NCBI GenBank assembly: GCA_000149265.1
Contig: CH002989.1
Coordinates: 271,677-335,676, forward strand
Reading direction: 5' to 3'
Length of the DNA: 64,000 nucleotides
From: Ciona savignyi
Taxonomy: Eukaryota; Chordata; Ascidiacea; Phlebobranchia; Cionidae
The notes under the pieces are model-generated. The model was not told the origin of the DNA and ran no database searches. It saw only the letters and a list, made by a program, of their open reading frames with translations. Within the stretch, counting starts at the first letter, position 1. Every line of letters begins with the position of its first letter. This document shows positions 1-11,581 of this stretch, piece by piece. Made by a program: the position numbers and the translations under genes.

Positions 1-310
1 ATGAGACTTCAGCTAGCTGTGGGCTTTGGACATCTTCTGTGGATTGTGTAGAACAACATCGAGAGATCAGGCTGAAAAGAAGTACAAGGTGCTGTAACCA
101 GATGGGAGGCACGAGCTCAAAGTAGTCTGACGATTGTCATTTATTCATCCACAGGGTTAAACATGAGTAAAATAACCTATCGTCAGAAAACTTCGTCAGC
201 ATTTCTGGGTATAAATATTAATTTAATGACTGTGAGCTTAAACGAACCAATAGATTGCAAAATATTTAGTATCTACTAAAACCACCATGGTGTTTATTTT
301 CGTGTGAAAA
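1..310. repeat. Dispersed repeat block B, first copy
   Basis: This block matches 23386-23720 closely, apart from a deletion of about 30 bases near the window start. Both copies run through the same landmarks: the stretch around the AACAACATCGAGAGATCAGG motif, then GGGTTAAACATGAGTAAAAT, ending near TTTATTTTCGTGTG. No credible coding frame is shared. The copy is cut by the window edge. Confidence 0.75.
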
Positions 311-3300
311 GTTTCGTTTTTATGTTAGTTTTGCGACATTTTGTTTATTAATATATACCTGACACTTCTCTCTAATGTCAATCTAAATTCAAAACATTAT
401 TGATGGCTAGTGTTTTCAATTTTTATCGGTTGCACAGATTTAATTCACTCTTTAATTCCGTTTGTTTCTATTGCTGCCCGTAAAAAGTACTAACCAGTGT
501 GTTATTTTAAATGGTTGTGGGTTTTACCCTTTAATTATATTTATATAATTATAAAACAAATACATTATCCTTAGTATAAGAGGTCCAACTACATTTATTA
601 ACTGCACATGGAATCTCTATAATTCGAAATTGTTGTGGTATTTGCGTTAGTTTAACGAATCGTATAATCATAGAATTTGGGAAAATGATAACCCAAAATT
701 CATTTAAGAAACACAATTTTTGTTTCTAGAAACGAAAATTTCGTTTCCCGAAACGAAAATTTTGTTTCTAGAAGCGTTAACGAAAAGTTTACTTTTTATG
801 TTATTTTACGACATTTTGTTTATTAATATATACCTGACACTTCTCTAATGTCAATCCAAATTAAATATATACCTGACACCTCTCTAATGTCAATCCAAAT
901 TAAAATCATTATTTATGGCTAGGTGTTTCAGTTTTTATCGGTTGCTCACATTTAAATCACGCTTTAATCATATTTGTTTCTATTACCGCCCGTAAAAAGT
1001 AAGTGTGTTATTTTCATAAAGTGTGTTATTTTCAATATTGTAGGTTAATTTATTTATAATTTATTTAAATAAATAGAACAAATACATTATCTTAGTATAA
1101 AAAGTTCAACTACATTTATTAACCGAACACGATATTTCTTTAATTGGAAATTGATGTGATATTGCGTCAGCTTAAGGAATTATATATTCATAGAATTTGG
1201 TAAAATGACAACCCTAAATTCATTTAAGAAACACAATTTTTGTTTTTAGAAACGAAAATTTTATCCGAGAGACGAAAATTTTGTTTCTAGGAGCTATACG
1301 CGAAAAGTTTCGTTTTATGTTAATTTTATGACATTTTGTTTATTTATATTTACCTGACACTTCTCTCTAATGTTAATCTAAATTAAAATCATATTTATGG
1401 CTAGTTGTTTTAATGTTTATCGGTTGCACACATTTAAATTACTCTTTAACCCTTTAACTGCCGGCTGTTTTTTCGGTCATTTTTCGGCTAAGTTGCCTTA
1501 GGTTAGAAGCTTCTGTACAAAAAACTATTGATGTAAGCATGATATAATCAACAGAAAAGTTGTTCAGTAATAATTTTTTTTTTGTTTTACATTAGTAAAA
1601 TTTTGATGACGTCATGCATTGTGCAATGACGTCATGTGTTTCTATTTAGATCAACAAAAACTATCTTTTTTTCTCATTTACAAACAAAACAGTATGTAGA
1701 AAAGTTGTTTATGATTATCTTTGGACCATTTTTGTACTACTTATTTTGTGATGACCTCACAACTTGACTGATGACACCGTAAAACGCAAATCAATTTTTT
1801 TTTTTACTTTTGCCCAATGAAACCCAAACACATGGCCACAGGAAAACAAAACTGATGCAAAACATCTTCAAAAAGGTTCTTCATTGCTAGAACTACTTGA
1901 AAATGAAGCACAACTGCTTCCAGAATCACTATCAGCCAACAAAAGGGCAGCTTCTACACCAGAATATCTGTTTTTACCCTCCAAAAGCTCAAAAAATGGC
2001 CTAATCCAAAATGTACAAGCGAAAAACGAATGGATTGTTTTCAAACAAAACAAGCGAACCATGACGACAATAGTTGAAAACTAATCGGGGACTAAAACAG
2101 TAATTAAACTAATTAAAACAACCAAAACCACACATATATTTATACGTTTTTTAAAACTTAAATAACTAAAAAATTTCAAATGCAAACCTATATATCATCT
2201 TATATTGGTAAACGCAGAAATTATTCAGCTCTCCAGCGCCATCTCACTGATCAAAATCGGCAGTATACTTTTCCATTTATGTCGACAGCGGCAGTTAAAG
2301 GGTTAATCCCGTTTGTTTCTAATACCGCCCGTTTAAGGACTAACCAGTGTGTTATTTTTAATGTGGTGGGTTTATATCCTTATTTTTTATATAAATATAG
2401 AACAAATACATTATCTTAGTACAAAAGGTCAAACTACATTTATTAACCGAACACGCAATCTCTTTAATTCGAAATTGATGTGATATTGCGTCAGCTTAAC
2501 GAATCATATAAACATAGAATTTGGTTAAATGATAACTCTAAATTTATTTAAGAAACACAACTTTTGTTTCTAGAAACGAAAATTTTAGCCGAAGAAACGA
2601 AAGTTTCGTTTCCAGAAACGAAAATTGTGTTTTCAGAAACGAAAATTTTGTTTCCGGAAACGAAAATTTTGTATCTAGAAGCGATAACGAAAACTTTCGT
2701 TTTTAGGTTATTTTTACCACAGTTTGTTCATGTATATTTACCTGACACTTCTCTCTAGTGCCAATTTAATTTAAAATCATTATTTATGCCTGGTTGTTTC
2801 AATTTGTATCGGTTGCACATATTTAAATCACTTTTTAATCCCGTTTGTTTTAAATACCGACCGTAAAAAGTACAAACCAGTGTGTTATTTTTAATGTTGT
2901 CGGTTTATACCTCTATTTTTATTTAAATAATTATAAAACAAATACATTATCTTAGTATAAAAGGTCCAACTACATTTATTAACTGCAAACACAATCTTTT
3001 TCACTCAATTTTTTGTTGTATTATAGCGCCAGCATAACAAATCATATAATAATAGAATTTGGGAAAATGATAACCCACAATTCATTTAAGAAATACAATT
3101 TGTGTTTCTTGAAACGAAAATTTTAGCCGGGAAACAAAAATTTCGTTTCCAGAAACAAAAATTTTGTTTCAAGAAGCGTTAACGACAATTTCGTTTTTAT
3201 GTTATTTTAACCTATAAGGTCTTTCATGTATATTTACCTGACACTTCTCTCTAATGTTAATCTAAATTAAAATAATAATTTATGGCTAGTTGTTTTATTG

Positions 3301-3648
3301 TTTATCGACTGCACACAGTTAAAACATCCTCCAAACCCTTTTGTTTTTAATACCGCCCGTGAAAAGTACTAACCAGTGTGTTATTTTCAATGTCTTGGGT
3401 TTATACCTTTATTTTTATTTATATAATTATAGAACAAATACATTATCTTAGTATTAAAGGTCCAACTACATTTATTAACTGCACAGGCAATCTCTTTAAC
3501 TCGATTTTTTTTGGTATTAGCATCAATATAACAAATCATATAATCATAGAATTTGGGAAAATGATAAACCATAATTCATTTAAAAAATACAATTTTTGTT
3601 TCTAGAAGCGAAAATTTTAGCCGAGAAACGAAAATTTCGTTTCCAGAA
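311..3648. repeat. Satellite-like tandem array, about 480-530 bp units
   Basis: The same landmarks recur in order: ACCTGACACTTCTCTCTAA at about 357, 833, 1352, 2739 and 3236, then CCAGTGTGTTATTTT, then clustered GAAACGAAAATTT/AAATTTCGTTTC words. Spacings are near 476, 480-520 and 497 bases once the 857-base insertion is removed. The GAAACGAAA words form short palindromes with TTTCGTTTC. A partial extra landmark at about 870 shows one unit has an internal duplication. Small open frames inside are not conserved between units, so I call no gene. The array is bounded by blocks B and A, which sit side by side elsewhere in the window. Confidence 0.8.
1450..2302. mobile_element. Non-autonomous TTAA element (piggyBac-like), 853 bp
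   Basis: The left end reads CCCTTTAACTGCCG and the right end CGGCAGTTAAAGGG, a perfect 14-base inverted repeat. TTAA flanks both sides (1446-1449 and 2303-2306). Other units of the surrounding tandem array carry the uninterrupted site (TTTAAT.CCGTTTG), so this is an insertion with one TTAA duplicated. TTAA target duplication with CCC..GGG ends is typical of piggyBac-type DNA transposons. The 66-codon frame at 1884-2084 is too short for a transposase and not recognised. Two TGACGTCA palindromes lie at 1607 and 1627. Confidence 0.85.
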
Positions 3649-4140
3649 AAAGATAATACTTTTTAATTCAACGGGACTCTAATCAAATTTGAAAACATAC
3701 ATTTTCTATACTACTAGGTTTCTGTGAATAAGCATATCCTTTTAGTTTGTACACGATATGTAGACATAACCCAAGTTTAACATTGTAATTCACTGCAATG
3801 TTTGTTTGTAAGTTATGAATAAGATATAATTCCAATGTATTATAAGCGACATTACAACACAACAATTATGTTGACATTGTTATTTAAGCGCAATATTTGT
3901 TTCTTGTTTTAACTGCACCGCTGCAGTAGTTTTATTATAGATCCATGATTTAATTCTTATACTAACACAGTGCAAAGGCTTAAAGAAGATGTTGGGTACG
4001 AGATTATTGGACGATTACCCACGTGATAACGCCGCTCGTTTTTTTACATTTATACAAAGATAAAACATGATTATCCTAGACCAGCGTGGTCCAACTGCAT
4101 GCTAGGAAATGTTGCCCTAACTTATTTTACCTTATTCCTA
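3649..4140. repeat. Dispersed repeat block A, first copy
   Basis: This stretch matches 22715-23205 nearly base for base, sharing AAGATAATACTTTTTAATTC at the start and the CCAGCGTGGTCCAA region followed by ATTTTACCTTATTCCTACTT at the end. No protein frame is conserved between the two. In the second copy, block A is followed within about 200 bases by block B, so A and B belong to one larger locally duplicated unit. Confidence 0.75.
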
Positions 4141-4359
4141 CTTAAATACAATCAATTAAATTGTTGTGTTCACTAGTTATTGTAATTAATTAACTGTCAT
4201 GTGTAAAAAAAAACAGAAAGAAAACACAGTATAATCGCAATAATATACAAAACAGTCATCAACCTCCTTTAAACCGGAAAGCAAGTGTATCACAACTAAT
4301 AACTGCAGCTTGGGTCAAACAAGCAAGAGCGGCGGATAAACGATTATTACTAACACGAC

Positions 4360-4806
4360 CAGGGCCGGTTTTAGGCCGATTTGACCGATTAGATCAAATT
4401 GGGCCCCGCACCTTGAAGGGGCCCCGCACTAGCGGTTTTTTTCTGTATTACGAGGTTTAAAATACTACTAAAACGTAAAATAAAACAGTCCGAAATAATA
4501 TTCTTTCTCTATAATATCAATTTGTTATGTCATCGTAGACTTAGTACAAATGTATATTTACCGTGTCTGCCTGTTACGTCATAATGAATATGGTTTCTAA
4601 ACAATATATATATGTTTGGAAATAAAACAATTTATCGTAAATAAGCATTCACCTTTAATTTGTTTATAGCAAGTATTAAATTCCTGAGTTTGTATGTACT
4701 GGTATGTATTTTATGATATATAAACACCCATAAATTTTGCTATGAAGAGTAGGGGCCCCGCCATCACATTTCTAATTGGGCCCCGCGATTCCTAGCACCG
4801 GGCCTG
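4360..4806. mobile_element. hAT-like MITE, 447 bp
   Basis: The element starts CAGGGCCGGTTTTAGG and ends CCTAGCACCGGGCCTG, imperfect inverted repeats. The perfect 8-base duplication AACACGAC flanks it at 4352-4359 and 4807-4814. CAGGG termini with 8-base duplications are the hAT signature. Subterminal GGGGCCCCGC words repeat at both ends, as in hAT subterminal transposase sites. There is no transposase frame, so it is non-autonomous. Confidence 0.87.
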
Positions 4807-4814
4807 AACACGAC

Positions 4815-5185
4815 CATGTGCACGACGCTTATATAAAATTACAACAAGATTGGCCATTTTTTCACTTTATCTGCTTAACGGTTAAGCTTATCATCACAGA
4901 AGTTACAAAACATGATAGGTTAAGCCTGTGTTTTATGTGGATTGTGCTAAGCTAATTAAACGATTGCGTGTTTACTTGTGTTGTGTGGGTTTTGTGAATT
5001 GTTTTGTGCACAATATTAAACTCACTACGTAATTGTTACTTTAAAAAGGTAATAAAACTTTACTAACTTAAGTAAAACAGCCAATCCACAAACAAAGTCT
5101 CTTGTCAGTCTGCAGACTGGTATATTCGTTTTAGTTCAACGTTAAACCCGTACAGAAAAAAAATTAATCACTATTAAAAAGGCGT
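4815..5185. other. AT-rich stretch with no gene seen
   Basis: About 370 bases with no convincing frame, hairpin or repeat partner inside the window. Confidence 0.4.
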
Positions 5186-6291
5186 TCAACTAATTATTCT
5201 CCCTATCTCTCCAATTCAAACTGACCTCACAAAAACAGCTGCCACTCAAAATCCTGACATATAGGAGGTCTTACATTTTTTTCACAGTTTAAAATTAAAG
5301 CTTGGATCTGCAACCTAAACTTAAAACCCTCCAAAATTGCAAATTTTGAGCCCATACCCCTTCGTACATCGGCAACTTTTTCCCAACAAAACAGCTGGCA
5401 GATGTACAATCAACAACTTTATTTTAAAAAGCACTGCTCTACTATTACAAAACTATACAGCTAAACGAGAACACCGACGCGCAGCCTAGCACATGCTGCT
5501 TTCAACCAAACAAACATTGGGGAATCACCACCATTGCTACTAGCAAAACACTTTATAAGCATGTGCTCCAGTATGTTTATAAGCATGCGCTCCGGTATAT
5601 ACTTTCCGGAAAGTCATTGGTATCTACTAACTCCTCTAGGCTACTTACTATTCAAACCAACGTTACCCCGATCATACAAAATTTCTTTACTAATTTCTTT
5701 ACTAAGTTAAACACTCGTCGTGTGGTTAGATTGTGAATGGAGTGCGAACGAAACGCACCTTTATGACTTAATAATACTTAACTTCTTACACATTAAGCAC
5801 CTAGTTCAGTGATTTCTTTTTCCTTTTGTTGACAAAATTTCAATTAATTTTAGTAAATCAAAATTAACATAATTTACAGTTTGTTTGGTCGTTTCACTTC
5901 GTCGAAATTAGGCGGATACACACGTCATCATCTGAAAATCTGCATCTTTCGCGACGCGATGTGTTCGTTTATCTTTAAATGTGAGAATGTACAAACTGTT
6001 CATTTAAGTGTATAGTTTTTATTTATTAAGTTTTTTTGGAAAAGTTCTTCATACGGAAGATAGTGTTACAAAAGTTGTGTAAGTGTTACTGCATAGTATT
6101 AAGTGGACCACAGGATAATATTAGTTATTTTCCCCAACCGAAGTTTCTTTTTAGCAGCCATCATATAGCCATTTTCCGACTCAGTGTTCTGCAGGGCGAT
6201 ATATTCGATGAAACATAAAAATCTAACAAACCTCCGAGAAATAAAATATATGTTGCAATTTTCCACGTTGAAACTTAAACTTATAGTTTAA

Positions 6292-7367
6292 CTCTTTCCC
6301 TCCCAACTCGCCATATATGGTTGGTGGGAAAACATGGTATCCCGTCTGTCCATAAATGGATACAAATCTAAAAAACGATTTCTCCGCAATGCGTAATGGT
6401 AGAGACCTCAGCTATGGCTCATTCGGTCAAGGAAACCCTATATTTTATTCTCTGTAATTATCGTGGAGAAATATTAAAAATGCGAGGAGTGATAGCCTTT
6501 CTTTTTCAAGGCTTCGCCTCTTATTTCTATCGATTTTACACGAATTTACAAGTGACTAACTCAGCCAATAGGAGTCGCGTTAACTTGCGGAGAAGCTCTT
6601 TTTGTCAAGCAAGTCTTTCTTTACATTCTCTGTGAATTTCGTGCCGTTGAGAAAAAAGGATAGCGTTGGTGACGTTTTCGCAGCAGGCGTTTATGCTTCG
6701 TGTTCACCAAAGCATGAATCCAGCTGGGCCTGCTGAGCGCACGATAAAGAAAAAGGCGGCGAGACTAGCTAGTTCGGTGTGCCCTGCTTTGAAGAATATT
6801 GGATATAGTATTTGTGTTTGTTTGCTTTTGTATGCCCTTTTTACACTTCCTTCACTGTTCTTATTTATACTTTTTACTATTTTAGTTCTACAAAACTAAA
6901 AACTTCAATGCGTTTTGGTTCAATTTTTCATAATATAGTTAGAATAAAGGAAAATTTCAATTAGAAATAGTAAAAAAACTACTGAAGATACAAATACAGT
7001 TCAAATTTTCCTGAGTACAAAAACTATTAGACAATCTACATTCCAATTTTCATATCATTTGGGCATACCAATGATTAGTGAGTATTTCGTTTGTCAGTGC
7101 ACCTCAAAATTTTCAAAGTCGAGCAGAATTTTCTTTACATAAAAAGTGGTGTTCACTAAAGTTTACATAATATATTCTTTATTGGAGGTAGATTCTAGGT
7201 GTGCGGTTTGTTTAAAAGAGGGATAAATTATCTTTCCAACCATACTAAATATTAAATCATAGCATAAATTTGAGAAAAACTGTGCTAATTTGAAAATGAC
7301 CAAAAATTGTAAAAAACACTGCGGGACAGCATGTTTAAATTAATGCATTTGGCCGGGAGTGAAAGAG
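6292..7367. mobile_element. TTAA-flanked insertion, 1076 bp, CTCTTTC ends
   Basis: Ends are CTCTTTCCCTCCC on the left and GGGAGTGAAAGAG on the right, an inverted repeat with one mismatch. TTAA lies immediately outside on both sides (6288-6291, 7368-7371). The duplicate loci at about 13665 and 15868 have the same flanks joined directly, giving two empty sites. The inner 77-80 codon frames at 6396-6635 and 6666-6899 (the latter with a hydrophobic tail) are unrecognised. The ends differ from the other two TTAA elements, so this is a separate family. Confidence 0.78.
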
Positions 7368-8631
7368 TTAATTTTGAATTAAACTGATTATATTGTCGGG
7401 TAGGGTATATGACTGGGTAGGTGAGAAGTCATTATATCCATCCCACAGCGATTTGTTAAATCATTAAGGTGAGTTTTTTTAAACCATTTTGGTGACACAG
7501 GAGTGGTCGAAAACGGAACCGATACATATACGGTCTTAGTGAAGAGCCCATGAGTTTCAAACAAGATACAAGGGCATTCGTCCTTACAAAAAATCTAAAT
7601 TAAACTTCACTGCCATTAACCCCAATCATGCCTTAAATAAAAGTATGCTGGGGTACTTTTTAAAGTATTATAGTAATTTGGTAATACTCGGTTGAGGTTG
7701 GTTTTAATAGACAGGAGGTGTGGGTGGTTAACACATATACGTTTTTTTCCGCGAACTTTGTAAACAACATTTGTTGCTTTATTTCGCCGAATGTAACTTG
7801 CGCAAAAATGTCATTTTGACTGAACGCGCCAGACAGATTGTTTTATATATTAATTGTTGTGCAGTCAGGTTGTATTTAATTCCAATCGAAACCGCGTGAC
7901 TTTATTTATAGATCATTGAGGTTTTTACAAGTTACAGCTTTTTAATTTTTGTATTATTTTATTATTTAGAAAATTTTGTCAACAGGAGTAAATAAAATAA
8001 CCACGGAACACGCTGTTCTATGTGTGGGAGGTTCGATGGATATTTAACTAAGATAATGACATAGTAGTTAAATAAGGACACATTAGTTCAAACCAAGTTT
8101 ACAGATTTGGTATTTTTATGGTGTAGTACAGACCTATGTCTTAACATATCTCCCCGGGAAACGTATACTATAACAAATGCCTATAGATAGACAACACTTC
8201 CCACGTGGAGTTCAGCATACCTATATTGCCATGTCATTTTTTACGATTATTTTTGTCCTGATAAATTTTGAACCCATGTTGGGCTCGTCACTAAGGCCGA
8301 TTTTTTGAATAATTGGTATATGTATCGGTCGCGTTAACCATTCCGTGACATAGCCGGACCATGTGGTTTGCGTGTCCTATTCCGGGTATGACACTGTCAG
8401 GTCATCAGCCAACGCCCATGTGATGAAAAAAAATGTACTTCTAATATATCGTGTAGCTGGATAGCTAACGCGACCGATAATAAATTATATACAAAAAAAA
8501 CTCTGCAACGATCTTATCATGCGTTCGTAATTGAGCCGAGCCCATTTTATACCGTGCGGATGCATTGCCGACGGTTAAATTTTTCTGTGTAAAAACGCAC
8601 CAAGGCTCTCTTATCGGCGGAGTGTTATATA

Positions 8632-8806
8632 CAGTGATGGGATTCAAGAGTTTCGCATAGGTTCGGTCAAACCCCTTTCTTGGAACGTCGGTATAATCAC
8701 CGATCCGATTCTTGCTTTTTTAAACATAAGACATTTTAGGAAACCTGTTATTAGTAAGTACGATGCAAAAGAGAAACTGTTCTTAAAATTTTGAATCCCA
8801 TCACTG
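8632..8806. mobile_element. Short hAT-like MITE, 175 bp
   Basis: Termini are CAGTGATGGGATTC and GAATCCCATCACTG, perfect inverted repeats of 14 bases. Flanks are GTTATATA (8624-8631) and GTAATATA (8807-8814), an 8-base duplication with one mismatch. The copy in duplication unit 2 (17169-17318) keeps the perfect duplication. It lies about 110 bases upstream of the lectin start codon. Confidence 0.85.
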
Positions 8807-8918
8807 GTAATATACATTTGTCATACAGGGGTCGCAATCGGAATTTAGAGAACCCGTGATCTACATTGTAATCATTTTATCATCTTGTGTTTTTATAGAT
8901 CATTTTCCACTTTCAAAG

Positions 8919-11581
8919 ATGATCATGAAATATGTCGTTATGTTGTTTATTGCGTGTGGCCTAGACATTGTTGTATCAGGTAAAGATTTTTATTTGATTT
9001 TTATTTTGTCGCTTCTGAACCCTTTAACCTTTCAGAGCTGCCAACCTTACAGAAAGGAACCACCGAGCTAAGTGTCGTGTCGTATTCTCCGAAGAAAAAT
9101 ACATTCGTCCCATACAAGTTATGCTTGAACTCGGTACCATTTTCTGTCAGCGCAACAGTAAGAACCCAAGATCCATCTTTGCCACACAAATTCAAGTTGA
9201 CAGTGATCAAAGAATTTTCCCATGGGTTCAACGTTGAACTAGAACGAACAGACCAGTCTGCAGGGTGGCAAGACGATTTGTTTGTGGATTGGCAGTTTTA
9301 TTCAGGTTAGTGAAGTTTAATGAAAGATAAACATTTACGTGATAGTTAATATTGTGCACAAAAGAGCCCACTTATAGTATGAATCCATGCAGTCCGCTCG
9401 ATTTACCTCAACGCATACAAACTGTTAGAGTCAAGTATTTGTTTCATATTCTGGGGATCTATAGACTCTACTGCTAACAAGGGTAAAAGGAAAGATTGCT
9501 AAGTTGTTCCGACACGGCACGTGGGTTTTAACGAGTACAACAAAACGTTACCAAATTCTTGGCGGGAAGCCCTCCTTACACTGGCTCTAACCTGAAGTAA
9601 TTATTAGAAAACATAAGTTTTTTATTTTAGTAATGTTTCAACAACATCAACAGAACGGAACTCAACAATTTCAGGCAAAGCATACAAATTTTACACAAAT
9701 AGCTGATATCCTTAACCCAATCCACACAAACCCTTTAAACTTCTCATCCCATAGGATTTGCACACCACTGCCCTTCCCCCACGAACACGCAAAACAAATT
9801 TAAAATAATGGGTTAAGATCATGAAATAGGAAAGATGTTCATTATTATAAATGCAAGATACTTTTTGTTTTTTTTCGTTTACTATAACCAACATTTTAAA
9901 ATATGGAAGCAATACCAATTTCAGACTTCAGTTTCATGCCCAAGTCCTAACAAACACAAAAACTGGATTCATGATGCTGTATGACATCCGTAAAATCATG
10001 ATATGGATTTTAAAATATTACCTAACTCGAATCGAATGTGTCTAAGTTCCATCTTGATGCGGAAAAGCAAGGGGCATTCACCCGGTTCAGGTTATGCTTT
10101 AAAATCCGAACCGTTTTACGTCAAAGTAACAGTTAGGATCAGGATCTATCTCTGTCTTACAAAGCGACTGTGCTCGAAGGTTTTACTGGCGTCATCTTGT
10201 GTCTTGCTCAACAGAAGAAAAACGACCAGTCTGTAGGATGGCAAGCGGATATCATTGAAGATTGGTTGATTTACTCTTGTTAGTGAAGTTTTGCCTTAGT
10301 TTTGCCTTACATTACCCATTCAACTAAAAATGGCGCAAACAACATATAGGAGGCGTTCAACCAATTACTCTCATCATCTCTCCAATGCAAACTGTCCTCA
10401 CAAAATGGGCTGTCTCTCAAAATTTCTGTCATAGACAGTCTTAGATTTTTTACAACTTAAAATTGAAGTTTGGATCTGCAACCTAAACTCAAAACTTTTA
10501 CTTAAAAATGTTGAGCTTATATCCAACCGAACATTGTCAACTCTTTCCCATCAAAACAAAGAAAATGCACATTTAACACCTTTATTTCACTAAGCTCTGC
10601 TCAACTCTTATAAAACTGCACAGCTTTAAAAGAAACATGGCGCGAAGCTTAGGTCATGCTCTTAGCAACCGCGCATAGAAATGGAGGTTATCTCATTTTG
10701 ACTCAGCATAATACTCATTTAAACACCACGACTAAGGGACCGACCACACATGCGTCTAACAAAAACAAAGCACACGACAGTAAATCGTACACGAAATTTT
10801 AAGAGGTAACGTATTTCCCAATTCTTCATTGACAGGTGGAAATGGTATTCTACTGAATGGACAATACGTGTGGATGCCTGACCCAATCACGCCTCAATCA
10901 CAGACTCTAGCTCAAGCTAAAGCAACATGCACAACATTAGATGCATCTTTACTTGACATCATGGATAAGACAACGTATGACAAGGTTTATAACTACTTCA
11001 TGACCAGTACATATCAAAGTGGACCTTACGCAGATATCTGGCTTGCGATGACCTTTAACCAGACAGTAAGCTTTTTTTATTACAAGCGGAATTTTAATAT
11101 GCTGAAATATAAATTAAGAGACTCTGTGTCGTTTTTAGTTATATCAAAATATTAATTTCAACAAAACTTTAGTGTATGGCATTACAATACTGTTTATATA
11201 CCTGACCAATGGTAAAATAAAGCATCTCTAATCAGCAGAACTTGTTACACTCAATTAAAACATTTTTTATTATCATGAACACCAAACTAAAGATATTTAT
11301 AGAATTCACCAACTTACGTACTGGTCACATTACTTACCATTAATTCAGTTGTAGATTTACTCTATTCCACTACTTTTTTGCAGACTAAGACACCGATCTC
11401 CAGTTTCGGACAACCAGCTTATTCCGGCGACTGGTACCCTGGTTACCCAAGTAGCATATCCACCAATACGGCGATGTTGTTGCAAGTTAAATACTTTCCT
11501 GAAAGCACTTGGATCGGTCTTTGGCAGCTTCCACCCGACCAAGCACGGTCCACATACGACCTCTGCGTAAAGATCCTCTAA
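8919..11581 (+). CDS. Secreted lectin-like protein 1 (H-type-like plus C-type-like), 4 exons
   Basis: Exons are 8919-8979, 9036-9305, 10836-11065 and 11384-11581, all GT-AG, joining in frame (phases 1, 1, 0) to 252 residues. Exon 1 encodes a signal peptide (MIMKYVVMLFIACGLDIVVS). Exon 2 gives one domain ending GFNVELERTD..GW..DLFVDW, which resembles the C-terminal half of H-type lectin domains; this match is tentative. Exons 3-4 give a C-type-lectin-like fold: AQAKATC..L.ASLLDI, then DIWLAM, a WYPGYP turn, IGLW, and a last Cys in YDLCVKIL. The usual inner disulphide and calcium motifs (EPN/QPD, WND) are not evident, so sugar binding is uncertain. Likely secreted, and an immune or adhesion role is inference. 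The start was chosen because it opens the signal peptide. A 90% similar paralogue lies 8.5 kb downstream (identity estimated by eye). Confidence 0.75.
10050..10275 (+). pseudogene. Decayed copy of lectin exon 2 inside intron 2
   Basis: The segment aligns with exon 2 of the same gene along its second half: GGTTATGCTT, then CCGAACCGTTTTACGTCA, GATCTATCT, ACGACCAGTCTGTAGGATGG and the donor-like TTAGTGAAG. Stops and indels break the frame (for example TAG inside the former DQSAGW motif). The same relic is present in gene 2 (18565-18795), so the exon duplicated and died before the gene duplicated. Confidence 0.75.
10345..10720 (+). repeat. Dispersed repeat starting GGCGTTCAACCAATTA
   Basis: Copies lie at 5186-5530, 10345-10720, 12814-12900 (internally deleted) and 18849-19190. 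Shared words include TCTCCAATGCAAACTG, GGATCTGCAACCTAAACT and TATTTCACTAAGCTCTG. No terminal inverted repeat or coding frame was found, so its class is unknown. Confidence 0.65.

Larger units (their letters stand above)
5186..11581 (+). repeat. Segmental duplication unit 1 (lectin gene 1)
   Basis: The stretch aligns in order with 12814-20176. Shared blocks include the GGCGTTCAACTAATTATTCT start, the TTCGTTTGGTC region, the promoter-side MITE, all four lectin exons and most intron sequence. Unit 1 alone carries the TTAA element at 6292-7367. Unit 2 alone carries the TTAA element at 14749 and the gap. Intron sequence around exon 2 is almost identical, so the duplication is recent. Confidence 0.85.

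Noticed and set aside
9712..9918. Short frames in lectin intron 2 (both strands, also 18345-18557)
   Set aside because: They are shared only because the duplication is recent; no features and no splice context.
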